From Euborellia annulipes (lineage: Eukaryota; Arthropoda; Insecta; Dermaptera; Anisolabididae), in NCBI GenBank assembly GCA_023213315.1, contig JAKCPI010005699.1, positions 62,001 through 126,000 on the forward strand: 64,000 bases of DNA, read 5' to 3'. Positions 1 through 10,480 of the stretch are shown here, piece after piece; the stretch's first letter is position 1; each line of letters starts with the position of its first letter. Both the position numbers and the translations under genes were made by a program. A model generated the notes under the pieces. It saw only the letters and a list, made by a program, of their open reading frames with translations, did not search any database and was not told the DNA's origin.

Positions 1-303
1 AGCTTCTTAAAATGGCATTTTTTGGTCCCGCCATAGATTGGAAGAGCATAGTCGATATGCGATCTAACTATCGATTGATACAAAATCTTCAGTATCTTCG
101 GGTCCGCACCCCACCAAGTGCGTGTGAGTGATCTCAGGATATTCACCGATCTTTCACATTTTTTAACTACATATTGCACATGTTTCTTCCAGGTCATCTT
201 TCGATCCATCCAGAGTCCCAATATTTTGACTTGATCTCTAAGAGGAAATTGCAAACCGGCTAAATTAACAACCTCTTCAACAGGTAACTTATGTTTTCTA
301 TTT
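1..303 (-). mobile_element. LINE reverse transcriptase C-terminal fragment
   Basis: Read on the minus strand, one frame stays open from about 303 to the left edge. It reads KHKLPVEEVVNLAG, then KILGLWMDRKMTWKKHV, then a cysteine and tryptophan stretch, then YQSIVRSHIDYALPIYG. This is the region just after the RT fingers/palm of Jockey- or R1-like non-LTR retrotransposons, where the LGxxxDxKLTWxxH and SxxxYxxPIWG blocks are typical. No ATG is present, and the frame continues beyond the window, so this is an internal piece. The A/T-rich run at 301-360 breaks homology on the other side, which suggests a truncated or rearranged copy. Clade assignment is tentative. Confidence 0.8.
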
Positions 304-383
304 TTTTAATTTAAAAGATTTTATTTTTCAAAAGTAAAAATGTATCATTTTTAAAAATAAATGAAATAAAACAAGATATATTG

Positions 384-460
384 CCCCCCTGCCCCCTCCT
401 GTAGAATGCCAGGGGGGGCAATGTACCCTTGCCCCCCCCCCCAGTTCCGGCGCCTATGGG
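384..460. repeat. GC-rich C/G-run inverted tract
   Basis: C-runs and G-runs (around 385-400, 411-418 and 430-442) face each other next to GGCGCCTATGGGTGAC. This resembles the C/G-rich ends of the hAT-like MITEs elsewhere in the window, but no paired terminus or target duplication was found. The short frame across it is not a gene. Confidence 0.35.
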
Positions 461-900
461 TGACTATATGGCAACATACGAGCGCAAAGGTAAAACGCCT
501 ATGTGGCGACATTCAATTGCAAATGTTTAATATTATTTTTAGTTATTGTTGGAGCTTATTGGTAAACTATTTTCCAGGTCATCACTCTTGGTAACTCATC
601 AAATAAAAATAATTGAAACAAGGGCGGCAGACGAGGGTGAATGAAAGTTTCCAAATATAAATAAGAGAAATTAAAATTGTTATATTTGGCGCGCTTAACG
701 AGTGAGAACTTAGCGTTGTTAAATTAGTTTCAAATTTTAAAATTATTTGATACGTAGTGAAGATAGAAAATGTAAAAAAAAAAAATTAAACGAATTTATA
801 ACCTTTTGAACACATTTTCATGTCTAAAAAATTGTTTATACTCATCAGATAGTGTTTAAATATAGTTTTATCAAAATACAATCATTAGAAATAATAAACA

Positions 901-1082
901 ATGAAAAAAATTCATTTTAAATTTAAAAATAAAGAATTAAATAAATTTATTGAAGATCCAAATAGTCTAGTAAAAGTTCAAACATGTATAAAACATATAG
1001 CTATTCATCCAATTTATTTACGAGATCTGCGAAGTGCAATAAATGATCATTTAGATCAAGAATTAGGCAAATTTGATACAAG
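901..1082 (+). CDS. POLR1F: RPA43 exon 1
   Basis: ATG at 901 in context AACAATGA. It encodes 60 codons and ends with two bases of a split Ser codon before donor GTAATG. Without splicing, the frame stops immediately after the donor (AGG TAA). Confidence 0.85.
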
Positions 1083-2644
1083 GTAATGAACGGAACGCAT
1101 AGTGTTGTTTTGCATAAATATTTTTTAAAATTTTTGTTTCTCTTTCAGTTTAAATGGGATTCTTTTAAGTTATAATAACATAAAACTACTCGAAGATATT
1201 GGCTCTATTATATATGATGATTCGTATATTCATATAGATTTTAACGTCAATTGCTATGTTTTTCAACCAGAATTAAACTCTATTTTATTAGGTAAATATT
1301 CAATTTTGCGAAATATTTTACTTCCTAATAATTCGATCATTTTTAATATAAACCAATGAGTCTGTGTGTGTGAAGTTAAGTTTTCTCAAACATCCTGTCG
1401 CTGAAACCTTCCATATATTGCAAAAAATAAAAAATTCAGTATAATAACAGGGCTTAAAACTCAATAAATTGGCTGGATGGGTTTAGCGATCTTGAATTAT
1501 TGAAACCAATACTCAAATCATAGATACATCTCTCAAAAATTTTCCAATCCCCTCAAGATATTAATAATTTTATTATATTTTTGCAGGTAAAGTGAACAAA
1601 ATTGGAAAGCAGCATCTCTCCGTCTTGGTCCACAAATATTTCAATGTTTCTATTTTAAGGCCAATTGAGGACGTTCTTGATTGGGCAGGGAATAAAGTTC
1701 AAATTGGAAATGATGTTCAGATAAAAATCCAGCATTTGAATTTCTCTGGAAATATCCCATTCATGCAAGCAACTATTTTAAAAATATTATCTAATAATAA
1801 TCAAGAAAATGAAGAAGAAACGAATGAAGAAGCAAATCAAACAATAATGAATTTAGATTTAAGTAAAGATTCTTCTCCATCAATAAAAAAACAATATGGA
1901 TTGGACAAATTACCAAAAATAAAAATAAACCAAAATTCGACAAAATCACTCAAAAGTGTTAAGAAGAAGGAAAAACAATCTTCTAGCCAGAAAGTTGATA
2001 TAAATACAAGTCCACAGTCTGATATCGATATCAAAAAGTCTCCTAAAAAGGTTTTAAAAGAATCAAAGAAAATTAAAAAACAACTATTTCAAGATAAAGA
2101 AGATGTGAAAGAAGAAGAAATTACTCCCAGCCAAAATCCAGATGAAATTATTAATTCCTTTATTAAGAATTTAAGTAATAAATTTAATGAAAGTAGCGAT
2201 GACAAAACTTTGGTAGAAAATAAAAATAGGAAAAAACGAAAGAGAGAAGATTCTGAATCGAAAGAAAAACCATCAAAAAAAATAAAATCACCTAAAAATT
2301 ACAATCCTGATCTCTCTATTTCATTACCGAACATGTTGACTTCACCTACAAATGTGGATCAAAAAATTAAAAAAGAAGAAATGTCAATTGATTCTGGTTC
2401 AAAACGACATTCAAAAAAATTAGAAACCCATTCCAAACCAAAAGTTGAAGATTTAAATCATTCAATAAAAAAAGAAAGTAAAAAAAAATTGGTAACTCCT
2501 AATAAGGAAAAAGAATCAACTCCTAATAAGGAAAAAGAATCAACTCCTAATACGGGAAAAAAATTAAAAAAACCTAAAAAAAGTGATGATAGAGATCACT
2601 TAATTCATAATTTGTTAAAAGTACAAAAGAAAAATATCAACTAG
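901..2644 (+). CDS. POLR1F: DNA-directed RNA polymerase I subunit RPA43 (three exons)
   Basis: Joined exons 901-1082, 1149-1291 and 1587-2644 give 460 residues in continuous phase. RPA43 is the Pol I partner of RPA14-like stalk subunits. It forms the stalk of RNA polymerase I in the nucleolus and contacts the initiation factor RRN3. Residues 1-108 correspond to the RPB7-like N-terminal (tip) region, with LNGILLSYNNIKLLEDIGSI typical of the family. Residues about 109-175 form the OB/S1-like part, starting GKVNKIGKQHLSVLVHKYFN. The remaining ~285 residues are low-complexity Lys/Ser/Glu-rich, with a tandem TPNKEKES repeat near residues 415-440. Human RPA43 also has a basic tail, but the protein is only about 340 residues, so this tail is expanded. 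Introns are GTAATG...TTTCAG and GTAAAT...TTGCAG. A polyA signal follows at 2765. Family assignment is from recognised sequence; the expanded tail is seen directly. Confidence 0.88.
1149..1291 (+). CDS. POLR1F: RPA43 exon 2
   Basis: Acceptor TTTCAG at 1143-1148 and donor GTAAAT at 1292. It carries 47 complete codons, ending in ...LNSILL and the first base of a Gly codon. Too short for a plain ORF search, but it completes the RPB7-like domain. Confidence 0.85.
1587..2644 (+). CDS. POLR1F: RPA43 exon 3
   Basis: Acceptor TTTTTGCAG ends at 1586. The first bases GT complete the split Gly, giving G-KVNKIGKQH. It encodes the OB-like domain and the whole lysine/serine-rich tail, and ends at TAG 2642-2644. 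Confidence 0.87.
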
Positions 2645-2764
2645 TTGTTATTGGAAGGAGAACAGACTCGGTTTTATTTTGATTCTTAACTTTAAAAAAA
2701 AAAAAAAAAATATTTTTCTATTTTACCCTCAAGACTTATTTTTAAATGTATATTAGAAATTCTT

Positions 2765-2770
2765 AATAAA
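2765..2770 (+). terminator. RPA43 polyadenylation signal AATAAA
   Basis: Canonical AATAAA 120 bp after the stop codon, preceded by an A-run and AT-rich 3'UTR-like sequence. Confidence 0.6.
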
Positions 2771-3614
2771 GAGAAAACTATAAAAATGACATCATCTAGG
2801 TAAGCATTTCTTTTTAAATTTTATTTATAATAGACCTATTTTGAAAACTTGAATTGTTTAATTTGTTTGATTATGCTATATTTCATTATTTAAATTAATA
2901 AAAAAAGAAATGCTATTTATTCTTTCTCTGTTGACTTTTCGGTTCCTTTTTTAGAGTAAAATGTAATTTAAAAATTTATATTAACTTTTTTGCAATAGTC
3001 TTACTGGTGCTTTTGTATAGACATTAATTAAGTCAGTCAAAATATCGTTTATAAGATAAAGATGAGTTTGTATTTGTTTGGGCATATCGCTTTCCCTAGA
3101 CTACCAAATTGCAATCTTGTGTTTTTTTTTTTTGTGTAACTATAATCCAGCCTAATCAAAGTTATTTTCTTAATTGTAGCTTATAAGTTGATATAATCAA
3201 GTGGCCGAAACGTTACCAGACAAAGAATATGTAGAAAAGATTAAAATTTATCTGCAATTCATTCCATGTAATAAAAAAATTACTTTTTATCTTAACTGGC
3301 AAAATTTGAAAAAAAATATGCATAGCTGCCATTCTTTTCATTTTCCCCCCTTAAAACAAATCAGATATAATTATATATATATATACTATAATTTTCTTTC
3401 TCTAAAATTTTCTTAAATTATTTTTCTGATATGCCAACAAACGATGAATGAAATCCCACAAATATGCAAAATATAGCTTAAATCGCTAAATATGCTAAGC
3501 TCGAATCTTTAATTTTCGCTCTTATGTCAAAACAAAACTTCGTTCGCTCGACAGCTCTTATCTCAAATAACTCGTATGTTGAGGCACTCGTATCTGGAGG
3601 TACCACTGTATATA
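2771..3614. other. AT-rich intergenic DNA
   Basis: No exon-like frame, repeat terminus or RNA gene seen. It contains short A/T homopolymers and a (TA)n tract near 3366-3385. Confidence 0.5.
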
Positions 3615-5106
3615 TATGGGTCATTCTACAAAAATGGGTTAACTTCGCGTAATTGTAAATAATTCAGTGACTACCAAACCTATTGACTTATTTTAAACAC
3701 CCCTTAATAGAAAAAGTTAATAATTTTTAGGCACACATGATAAATATTGAAATTTAAAAAAATTTAATGAAAAGGCTGGTCTTTTTAATCCTAAAAAGTC
3801 AGTCCCCTGGAATGTAGCAGCTCAAAAATTGTTCATTTAAATGCAAATTTATATTAAACTATTAGATTTATCTCATTATTATCCATATTGTTATAATCTA
3901 AGATAGGCCCTACTTTATTAAAGCGTTGTTAAGTCATAAATTTTGATTTTAAATAATTTTTTTTATTTCAAAATCGCCTAGCGTCAGTCCCTTGGCTTAT
4001 GTTAAATTTGAAAAATATCTGATATTATACACTGTTGATAAAATAATTATATGTTTTATATAAGATTTGAAGAATTTAAAGTGGCTGTTGTATTTAAACA
4101 GTAGATAGGAAAGGAGAATGCAGCCAGGTATTGAGTCTCCACGAAATTAAACTCTCTGTTCAGGAAACAGTTTCGGCTTTAATGAGATAAAACCATCCTC
4201 AGTCCAATAGTTGAGAGTATGAACTCAAATAGCGAAGCATTGAGTCAATAGTGGAGTTGTCATAAAGTCTGTATTATTATACATTAATTGTTTGCACAAA
4301 AATACAATGCAATGCTTATCAGTAATATATACAGAGCGCCAAGTCAGAGATACAAAGTTGTTTTGATTAATCTAAAACAACTTTGTATACAAAGTTGTTT
4401 TGATTAATCTAAAACAACTTTGTATCTCTGACTTGGCGCTCTGTATATATTACTGATAAGCATTGCATTGTATTTTTGTGCAAACAATTAATGTATAATA
4501 ATACAGACTTTATGACAACTCCACTATTGACTCAATGCTTCGCTATTTGAGTTCATACTCTCAACTATTGGACTGAGGATGGTTTTATCTCATTAAAGCC
4601 GAAACTGTTTCCTGAACAGAGAGTTTAATTTCGTGGAGACTCAATACCTGGCTGCATTCTCCTTTCCTATCTACTGTTTTATATAAGTCTAGAGTGTAAA
4701 GATGGCATTGGTGTCCAAATATCGGGCGTTTTATTGTTATTTTTGTGTCGAAAAATCAGCATGTAAACATTCAATTTGTCAGTCCCTTGGTAAATAATAT
4801 TTTGGAAATATATTAATAATTATTTCAACAATATATTGGATTTGCTGTCTTTTCATTGTTATATTTAATATATAAAAGAAAAAAAGTATTCCATATTAGA
4901 TTTTTTGTGTTTTATATCAAAAATGTCAGTCCTTTGGAAGTTTTTCAACTATAAAGCTAAGAGGCTTATATATTAGTACAAAAAAAATCTGAGTGTTACT
5001 ATATGGACACAATTGACTTATTGTCTATCAAAATCATTACAAACAATTGAAATCAAAATTTCAAATTCGACCCTAAAGTTAACCCATTTTTGTAGAATGA
5101 CCCATA
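3615..5106. mobile_element. Non-autonomous TIR element with dispersed GTCAGTCCC motifs
   Basis: Ends are inverted repeats: TATGGGTCATTCTACAAAAA at 3615 and its complement ending at 5106, extending through TGGGTTAACTT (about 31 bp). Both sides are embedded in TATATA, consistent with a TA target. The motif GTCAGTCCC(C/T)TGG or a close variant occurs four times (about 3798, 3983, 4779, 4924). No transposase remains. A 584-bp palindromic insertion sits inside. Confidence 0.75.
4096..4679. repeat. Perfect 584-bp palindrome (inverted dimer)
   Basis: Two 292-bp arms, identical as far as I can read, meet at GTA|TAC (4387/4388) with no spacer. Each arm ends near the centre with its own small hairpin (CAAAGTTGTTTTGATTAATC...CAACTTTG). 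The outer part of each arm carries CTGAGGATGG...GCCGAAAC, the ribozyme-like motif also found at five other sites in this window. The 13-mer TGTTTTATATAAG occurs just left (about 4051) and at the right edge (about 4675), as expected for a target duplication around the insertion. A recent retro-insertion of an inverted copy is likely; an assembly fold-back is possible. Confidence 0.85.
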
Positions 5107-5108
5107 TA

Positions 5109-5363
5109 TATATCGCTTGTACAGAATTATAGTGGCGAAAGTGCGAAATCCAACAATTCGAGAAAAGGCGATTGAAAGTTTTATAAATATATACATTTAT
5201 ATGGCCGGGGAACAAATAAATAGGCCAGAATAAATAGCAAAGAATGTAATTATATTTTCGCCACTTTGACACTCAAAAGAGAAGACGTTTTAACGTTTGC
5301 TAGGCTTAACTCAAAAATTGAATTTTCGGACTTTTGCCACTATGATTCTCAGCAGGCGATATA
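5109..5363. mobile_element. MITE with ATATCGCCTGCTGAGAATCA-type ends
   Basis: Inverted ends ATATCGCTTGTACAGAATTA...AGTGGCGAAAGT and ...GCCACTATGATTCTCAGCAGGCGATAT. Other copies are at 13205-13290 (palindromic remnant) and 49058-49299. Flanking TATA suggests TA targets. Non-coding. Confidence 0.75.
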
Positions 5364-5479
5364 TTTTAACATAAATTTTATTATACATATATCTATATAT
5401 ATATATTATACTATTTTATATGAAGACCTGAAATTAATTATGATCTAAGTGCCTTTTTCAAAGTATTGAGATAATGTTT

Positions 5480-5502
5480 TTTTTTTTTTTTTTTTTTTTT
5501 TT
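5480..5502. repeat. Poly-T tract
   Basis: A 20+ base T-run, probably the tail of a minus-oriented retro-copy. The adjacent sequence to about 5660 shows no recognised element. Confidence 0.4.
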
Positions 5503-5759
5503 TATATGCAGTGCACATACATCATCACTTTGATGGCAATGATCTGATATATCATACCCAGATTTGGGATTTGGATCAGAATATACTTCAAGTGACTTGT
5601 CCCATAGATTATAATTCCGGTTATAACTCAAAAATTGAAAAAATGGCACATAGATCAAAATTGACTTGACATCTTCATATAATGATAGTCATAAAAAATA
5701 AAATTTACACTCTGCCCCGCACATTTTTGTCGGTTATAATACTGGTATAATAATTTGTA

Positions 5760-6425
5760 AACCAAATATGAATTTAGAGATAGTTCGACTAAATGGATTT
5801 TTTCAAAAAAAAAACTAAAAAAGTTCATCAGTAAAATACTAGTATTCTTTGGACAATTTTATTCAAAAGCTTCATGTTGCGTTGAAATATCAAATTTCAT
5901 CCTTGTAGCTCTTTTCGTCTTTAAGACGGACAAACTAGGCCATTTAATGAGACCCACTTTTTTGGGCTCTAAATCAAATTTTGACACCATAGCAATTCCC
6001 ACACAGCACGGAATATTGCAATCTTGCTCAATGTTGACAATATTGCGGCAACATTGATGCAATATTGCAGCTCAAACAGCAATATTGCTAGTTTGGAATA
6101 TTGCCGCTGCAATGTTGCCAAGATTCGCAATGTTTCTGCAACATTGCTGCAATATTTTGTGCTGTTGGGGTTCTTTCTATATTATATATATATAAAAAAG
6201 TAAGAGAACGTAAAAACATATACAATCATTTTCATACAATGAAACTAACTCTAAATTTATAAATAAATTATTTTTTTTGGTGCTCTTTAAATTGTAAATT
6301 CTCATTGCCTTCGAAAACAATATATGTCAACAAAAAAATTTGGAGTCACAGTCACATCACACAACTTGATTATCGAAGATAAAAAAAGTTTTGTGCTCTG
6401 AGGTAGGATATTTTAGCCAATTAGG
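5760..6425. repeat. Repeat family A pieces interrupted by a MITE
   Basis: 5760-5997 matches the AAAGTGCATCAGTAAAGTGC...TTTGGCCGATTTT part of repeat A (compare 47110-47230). 6290-6425 matches its terminal palindrome (ACATCACACAACTT ... AGTTTTGTGCTCTGA). Between them lies the TTGC-rich MITE at 5998-6170. Confidence 0.55.
5998..6170. mobile_element. MITE built of CAATATTGC repeats
   Basis: Ends CCCACACAGCACGGAATATT and the complement of CCCCAACAGCACAAAATATT are inverted repeats. The interior is a run of imperfect CAATATTGC/CAACATTGC blocks of about 12 bp. No coding content. Confidence 0.65.
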
Positions 6426-6433
6426 CCCTCGTG

Positions 6434-7112
6434 TTTGAAATAATTATTTCGTTAAAAGACTCTTGCTGTGTAGACTAGGAACCGACCGAATATTCGGTTT
6501 CGGTTACGGTTTCGGCCAGTTTCGGCCAAAAATCATGGTTTCGGCCGTAGTTTCGGTTTCGGCTAAAAAGTGGCCGAACCTTTCGGCCAAAAAGTGGCCG
6601 AACCTTTCGGCCGGCCGAAACCAGAGTCTGAAAAAATGGAATGAGACTCGCATGCAAAAAAAAAAAAAGGTCAAATAATTTGCTCTTGAGGGAGAAAAAA
6701 ATTTTAGTCTCCCTAAAAAAAAGGTAAAATGATTTTCACGGGAGGGAAAAAAAATTCAAAAAAAAAAAAAAAGTAAAATGAAAAAAAAATTTTTATAGGA
6801 AATACAAGTTTCGGTTTCGGTTACGGTTTCGGCCGAAACTAAGGTTGAGGCCGAATATTCGGTTTCGGTTTCGGTTTCGGCTGAAAATCTTGTTTCGGTC
6901 GGACCCTAGTGTAGACATTATTTATAATTGATTGAAGGTATCAGGATGTCACAGCGACTCTTGATTAAGGAGAGTTTTAATATATATATAAATTAAAATT
7001 AAATAAATAAATTAAAAATTTTTTGATTTATATATATATTAACACTCTCCTTCACCAAGAGTCGCTGTGACATCCTGATTCCTTCAATCAATTAAAAATA
7101 ATTATTTCAAAT
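6434..7112. mobile_element. Palindromic MITE interrupted by a hAT-like element
   Basis: Terminal repeat TTTGAAATAATTATTT at 6434 is mirrored at about 7097-7112. The inner palindrome contains GATTGAAGGTATCAGGATGT...CAGCGACTCTTG on one side and its complement on the other. The element at 6476-6908 splits the left arm. Confidence 0.65.
6476..6908. mobile_element. hAT-like MITE, TTTCGG-rich arms, 8-bp TSD
   Basis: Ends TAGGAACCGACCGAATATTC and ...TTTCGGTCGGACCCTA are inverted. The 8-bp duplication GTGTAGAC flanks it exactly (6468-6475 and 6909-6916). The arms consist of reiterated GGTTTCGG and GGCCGAAA blocks. Eight-base duplications are the hAT signature. Non-coding. Confidence 0.85.
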
Positions 7113-7202
7113 TCAAAAAGTAGGAAAGGAATTATTTTTGTCCGGGGATTAAGAAAAAGTGAGAGACTGCCGCAGTTAGATGAAATAACATCATTATATA
7201 TA

Positions 7203-7204
<2 letters not shown>

Positions 7205-7246
<42 letters not shown>
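7205..7246. repeat. (TA)n microsatellite
   Basis: About 20 uninterrupted TA units. Confidence 0.9.
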
Positions 7247-7253
<7 letters not shown>

Positions 7254-7360
7254 CTTTTATCCCTAATAAAATGGACCTGCCAAATAGATATGTTACCGAT
7301 AATAATGATCACCTTAGGAATCCCTTAGGAATTTGTTTTCAAAACAAAAGATCATCAAGC

Positions 7361-8076
7361 TATGAGTCGTCCATTTCCAAAAGTGCCTATTTGACAAATT
7401 ATTTGAAAAGTTGAGATTTTAATTGCATTTTGTTGGCCCAACTAAAATATACATTTAAAAATAGTTTTCCAATGAAAAAGGTTTATAAATCCTATTTAAA
7501 ACAAATACTTAAAATCGAGTACAAATTTAAATCGGGATTAGTGCATTTCATTCCATTTCCAAAAATGTCTTGTTGCAAAACTGTTCCAAAACTACTTGCT
7601 TGCTAACATCTATGATGGCTATGAAGTCATTTCCAAAACTTGCTAATTGCAATGAAAAATAGTTTCCACAAAATTGTATATTTTGGGGGCGAAATTTTTA
7701 TAGTGCAGACCTATATTTCTACACTTTTTAATAATGATTATTGTTAGCTAACCTGGAATTTTTTTGTTTTGCTATGTTGATTGAAACTGCCAATTGCAAA
7801 TGATCCAAGGTGTGTGTGATCTGTGTCCAATTCTAAAACTAGCTAATTACAAAAAACTTCTTTCCAAAAGTGCCTAGTTGAATATTAAAAAAGTTTATTA
7901 CTGCTATATAGTAAATAATACCGACTTAAGTCCTTGTAAATTGTGTTTCTAATTTATTTACAGATTTTATAAATGTCATAAATTAACTCTTGAGTTTAAT
8001 AAAATACAGGTTTTTCTCATTTCCTGAAAAGTTGTTCCTGATGCAATTAGACACTTTTGGAAATGGACGACTCATA
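7361..8076. mobile_element. TIR element with internal terminal-like repeats
   Basis: TATGAGTCGTCCATTTCCAA (then AAGTGCCTA) at the left is mirrored by TTGGAAATGGACGACTCATA at the right, about 30 bp. Degenerate copies of CATTTCCAAAA..GCCTA recur inside (about 7550, 7627, 7860). TA at both edges may be the target. No ORF. Confidence 0.7.
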
Positions 8077-8253
8077 TATGTCAATACTGTATATATTTTA
8101 AGATAAATGATTTGAATATGATTGTTTTGACTAGACATATTGGACTATAGGGGAAGTTGAATGTCACTATAGTCAAGGATGCAGATTCAATCCAGATTTG
8201 CTCATTTATATCAATCATCTTCATTTATCTTAGAAAATATTATGTCTTGACCA

Positions 8254-8544
8254 ATGGCTCAGATGCCGAAAACAACCATAAAAAAAAAAGATATGTTTGG
8301 TTTAACTCCGAAAAAATATTATAATTTTTTACTTGAAAACAATAGTTTAATTAAAATAATGACTTTACTAAAAATAGATATAAAATATCACCAATTTAAT
8401 TCACTTTTATTTGAACTAACCATATTTTTTTCCTCTAGATTTGCCGCAAACGAAATTGCGAAAATTATACAACTGAACATTTTCAATCTCCTAAGAGAAG
8501 AAAGTGATTTGAACCAAACTCTAATAAATGTCTTTAGATACTAA
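8254..8544 (+). CDS. Unrecognised 96-residue AT-rich ORF
   Basis: ATG-initiated frame, Lys/Ile/Asn-rich, ending ...NVFRY. It contains no family motif I recognise and no adjacent splice partner. An open frame of this length can arise by chance in such AT-rich DNA. The second half (FAANEIAKIIQLNIFNLLRE) looks helical. Kept only as a low-confidence candidate. Confidence 0.15.
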   Translation: MAQMPKTTIKKKDMFGLTPKKYYNFLLENNSLIKIMTLLKIDIKYHQFNSLLFELTIFFSSRFAANEIAKIIQLNIFNLLREESDLNQTLINVFRY

Positions 8545-8879
8545 CTGCGCCGGGATCACATATATAGTATCGTTTTATGTGTTTTTTTTTTTGCAAAAGA
8601 TGCCAGAAACGACTTGATAAAAAAACAAACGCGCCACCCGCTCTCGACTGGCTCCCATTCTTTGACTTTCTAGACTCTCCCTTAATTCTTGGTTTTCCCC
8701 TTTAGGACCTAGAAGCCATATCTTGTCTGCGGCGTTCTCATTTTCTTATTTACATTTCCAAATAAGGACCTCTCTACTATATCAATTCAACAGTTCCACA
8801 TGTGAATTTTATATATATAATAACTTTTTTTAATCAAACGAAATCTATTTTTACTTTTTCTTACTTATACCTGGTATAT

Positions 8880-9715
8880 GTTAATAAATTTATATAGACA
8901 GAAAGTATTAAATTCATGAAACATGTTGAGATTTTATGGAAATACTCGTTTTTGAGACTTCTAGTGACCGAAAAAGTGGCTCCCTCTAAATGGTTTGTCA
9001 TAGTGTATGTTTCTTCAAAATAAATAAGAAGAAAAAAGAGCTATGAGTTTGAAATTTTATATTTAGGTTAGATACCCTATTCAGGCGAGAAAATAACCTT
9101 TGAAATAAAATCTGCCAGGGAGTACTTTTAGTACTTTTACTTTTTCGATTTTCTCAAAATTCTCTAAAAATTCATATATAAATTATTTTTTAGATGCTCT
9201 TTAAAATGTATATTCTCATTTTACCCTCAAAATTTTTTGAAGCACATGATCTTCATAGGAAAGATAGGAGAAATAGTTGCCATGGTAATAAAATATTAAT
9301 ATTTTCTATGTTTATAAATTTTATATCTTGAATTCCTATGTACCTTACTGCCAGTACTACTATATGAAGGGGTCGCCTGCAGATAGTGCTAACCCACAAT
9401 TATGACAACCCCGACTTTTCAGCACCATCAATTAAGCAAAGGTCTATTCTAGTTGTATCTCAGCCTGATATGCCATTAGAGTGCTCTGACAGTAGCAAAC
9501 AAACAAATTTCTTATTGGTGTTTTGTTTGTTTCCAAAGTTCAAAATTGAAATATCTCAGAACTATATATTTGTGGGTGGCACTATTTGCGCCCTACCCCT
9601 TCATATATTGACACAAAATCTGATGTAACAAGCACAGTACACAACATTTCAACATTGAAGAAGTTAAGGGAAGTTGTGTGCTGTGATACCGTCACACCAA
9701 ATGTTAATTTAACCA
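8880..9715 (-). repeat. Repeat family A copy (minus), interrupted
   Basis: It matches 46529-47363 in reverse: GATGCTCTTTAAAATGTATA, AGGAAAGATAGGAGAAATAG, GTTGCCATGGTAATAAAATA, then the terminal palindrome with AAGTTGTGTGCTGTGATACC near 9668-9690. A MITE at 9361-9606 separates the last two parts. Confidence 0.65.
9361..9606. mobile_element. MITE nested in repeat A
   Basis: Inverted ends TATATGAAGGGGTCGCC and the complement of GGCGC-containing TACCCCTTCATATA. It lies precisely between the two parts of the repeat A copy. The 80-codon frame over it is incidental. Confidence 0.6.
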
Positions 9716-9719
9716 TCAC

Positions 9720-10190
9720 AACTCTTCTTCGATCTGTTTTTCTAATGTTGACATTAACTATTTAATGTAAAGAATAAAATTTTTTACCAACTAAAAGTTC
9801 CAAATTTACTGAAAAATGGCTTATCTGAATATCGTGCTTTAACGGTATCGTATAGATTGCAATATATATTTCTTCTCATTAAGATCGGCAAGTGGATTTA
9901 GTAACTCGAATCAGATTAAGTTCCCAATGCCAATCTTATATCAGCACATTAAAATGTTTGTTTTTTTAACATTGGGCAACATACCATCACATATATTTTT
10001 AAATTTTTATAAAATTTAATTGTAAAGAAAAAGTAAAATATTTCAGAAAAGATGTCATGCTTATTGTTTTTTTTTTTTTTCAATTTAAATAGTTTTCCTT
10101 TTAAAATTTGTTATGAATTTCAGAAAAAAGGCATATTTCAAATAGATATTAATCTCAATTTACAGTATATTATATATATAGAGAGATAGA
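9720..10190. other. AT-rich intergenic DNA
   Basis: No gene, RNA or element end recognised. Confidence 0.45.
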
Positions 10191-10208
10191 AATGTTTCTG
10201 GGAGACCG

Positions 10209-10480
10209 AAGGGCCCATCCATACACGCCGTACTTTAGTAGTACGCGAGCCCGGCTCGGCTCGCCTTCAAACGAGCCAAATCCGCCCGTGTGTGGGCTCT
10301 CGAGTCGAGCCTGGACAGATCCGTTTGGGCCTTCTGTCCGGCTCGGCTCTGGAGCAGATCCGCACGTGTGTGGACTTTCACGGATTGAGCTCGTGCCTCA
10401 GATAGGGTATTTCGCGTGTGTGGTGAAAAATTTGCCGGATCCGGCTCGCTCCACCAAAGTACGGCATGTACGGGGCCCTT
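10209..10480. mobile_element. GC-rich MITE with AAGGGCCC ends
   Basis: Left AAGGGCCCATCCATACACGC...CGTACTTT and right AAAGTACGGCATGTACGGGG CCCTT are inverted. The body is GC-rich (CGAGCC/GGCTCG blocks) and contrasts sharply with AT-rich flanks. The 96-codon frame across it follows the repeat and is not a gene. No clear target duplication. Confidence 0.7.

Noticed and set aside
406..594. 62-codon plus-strand frame
   Set aside because: Runs through C/G homopolymers of a repeat end. No homology or splice context.
6670..6780. A-rich repeats as a satellite or array
   Set aside because: Interior of the hAT-like MITE at 6476-6908.
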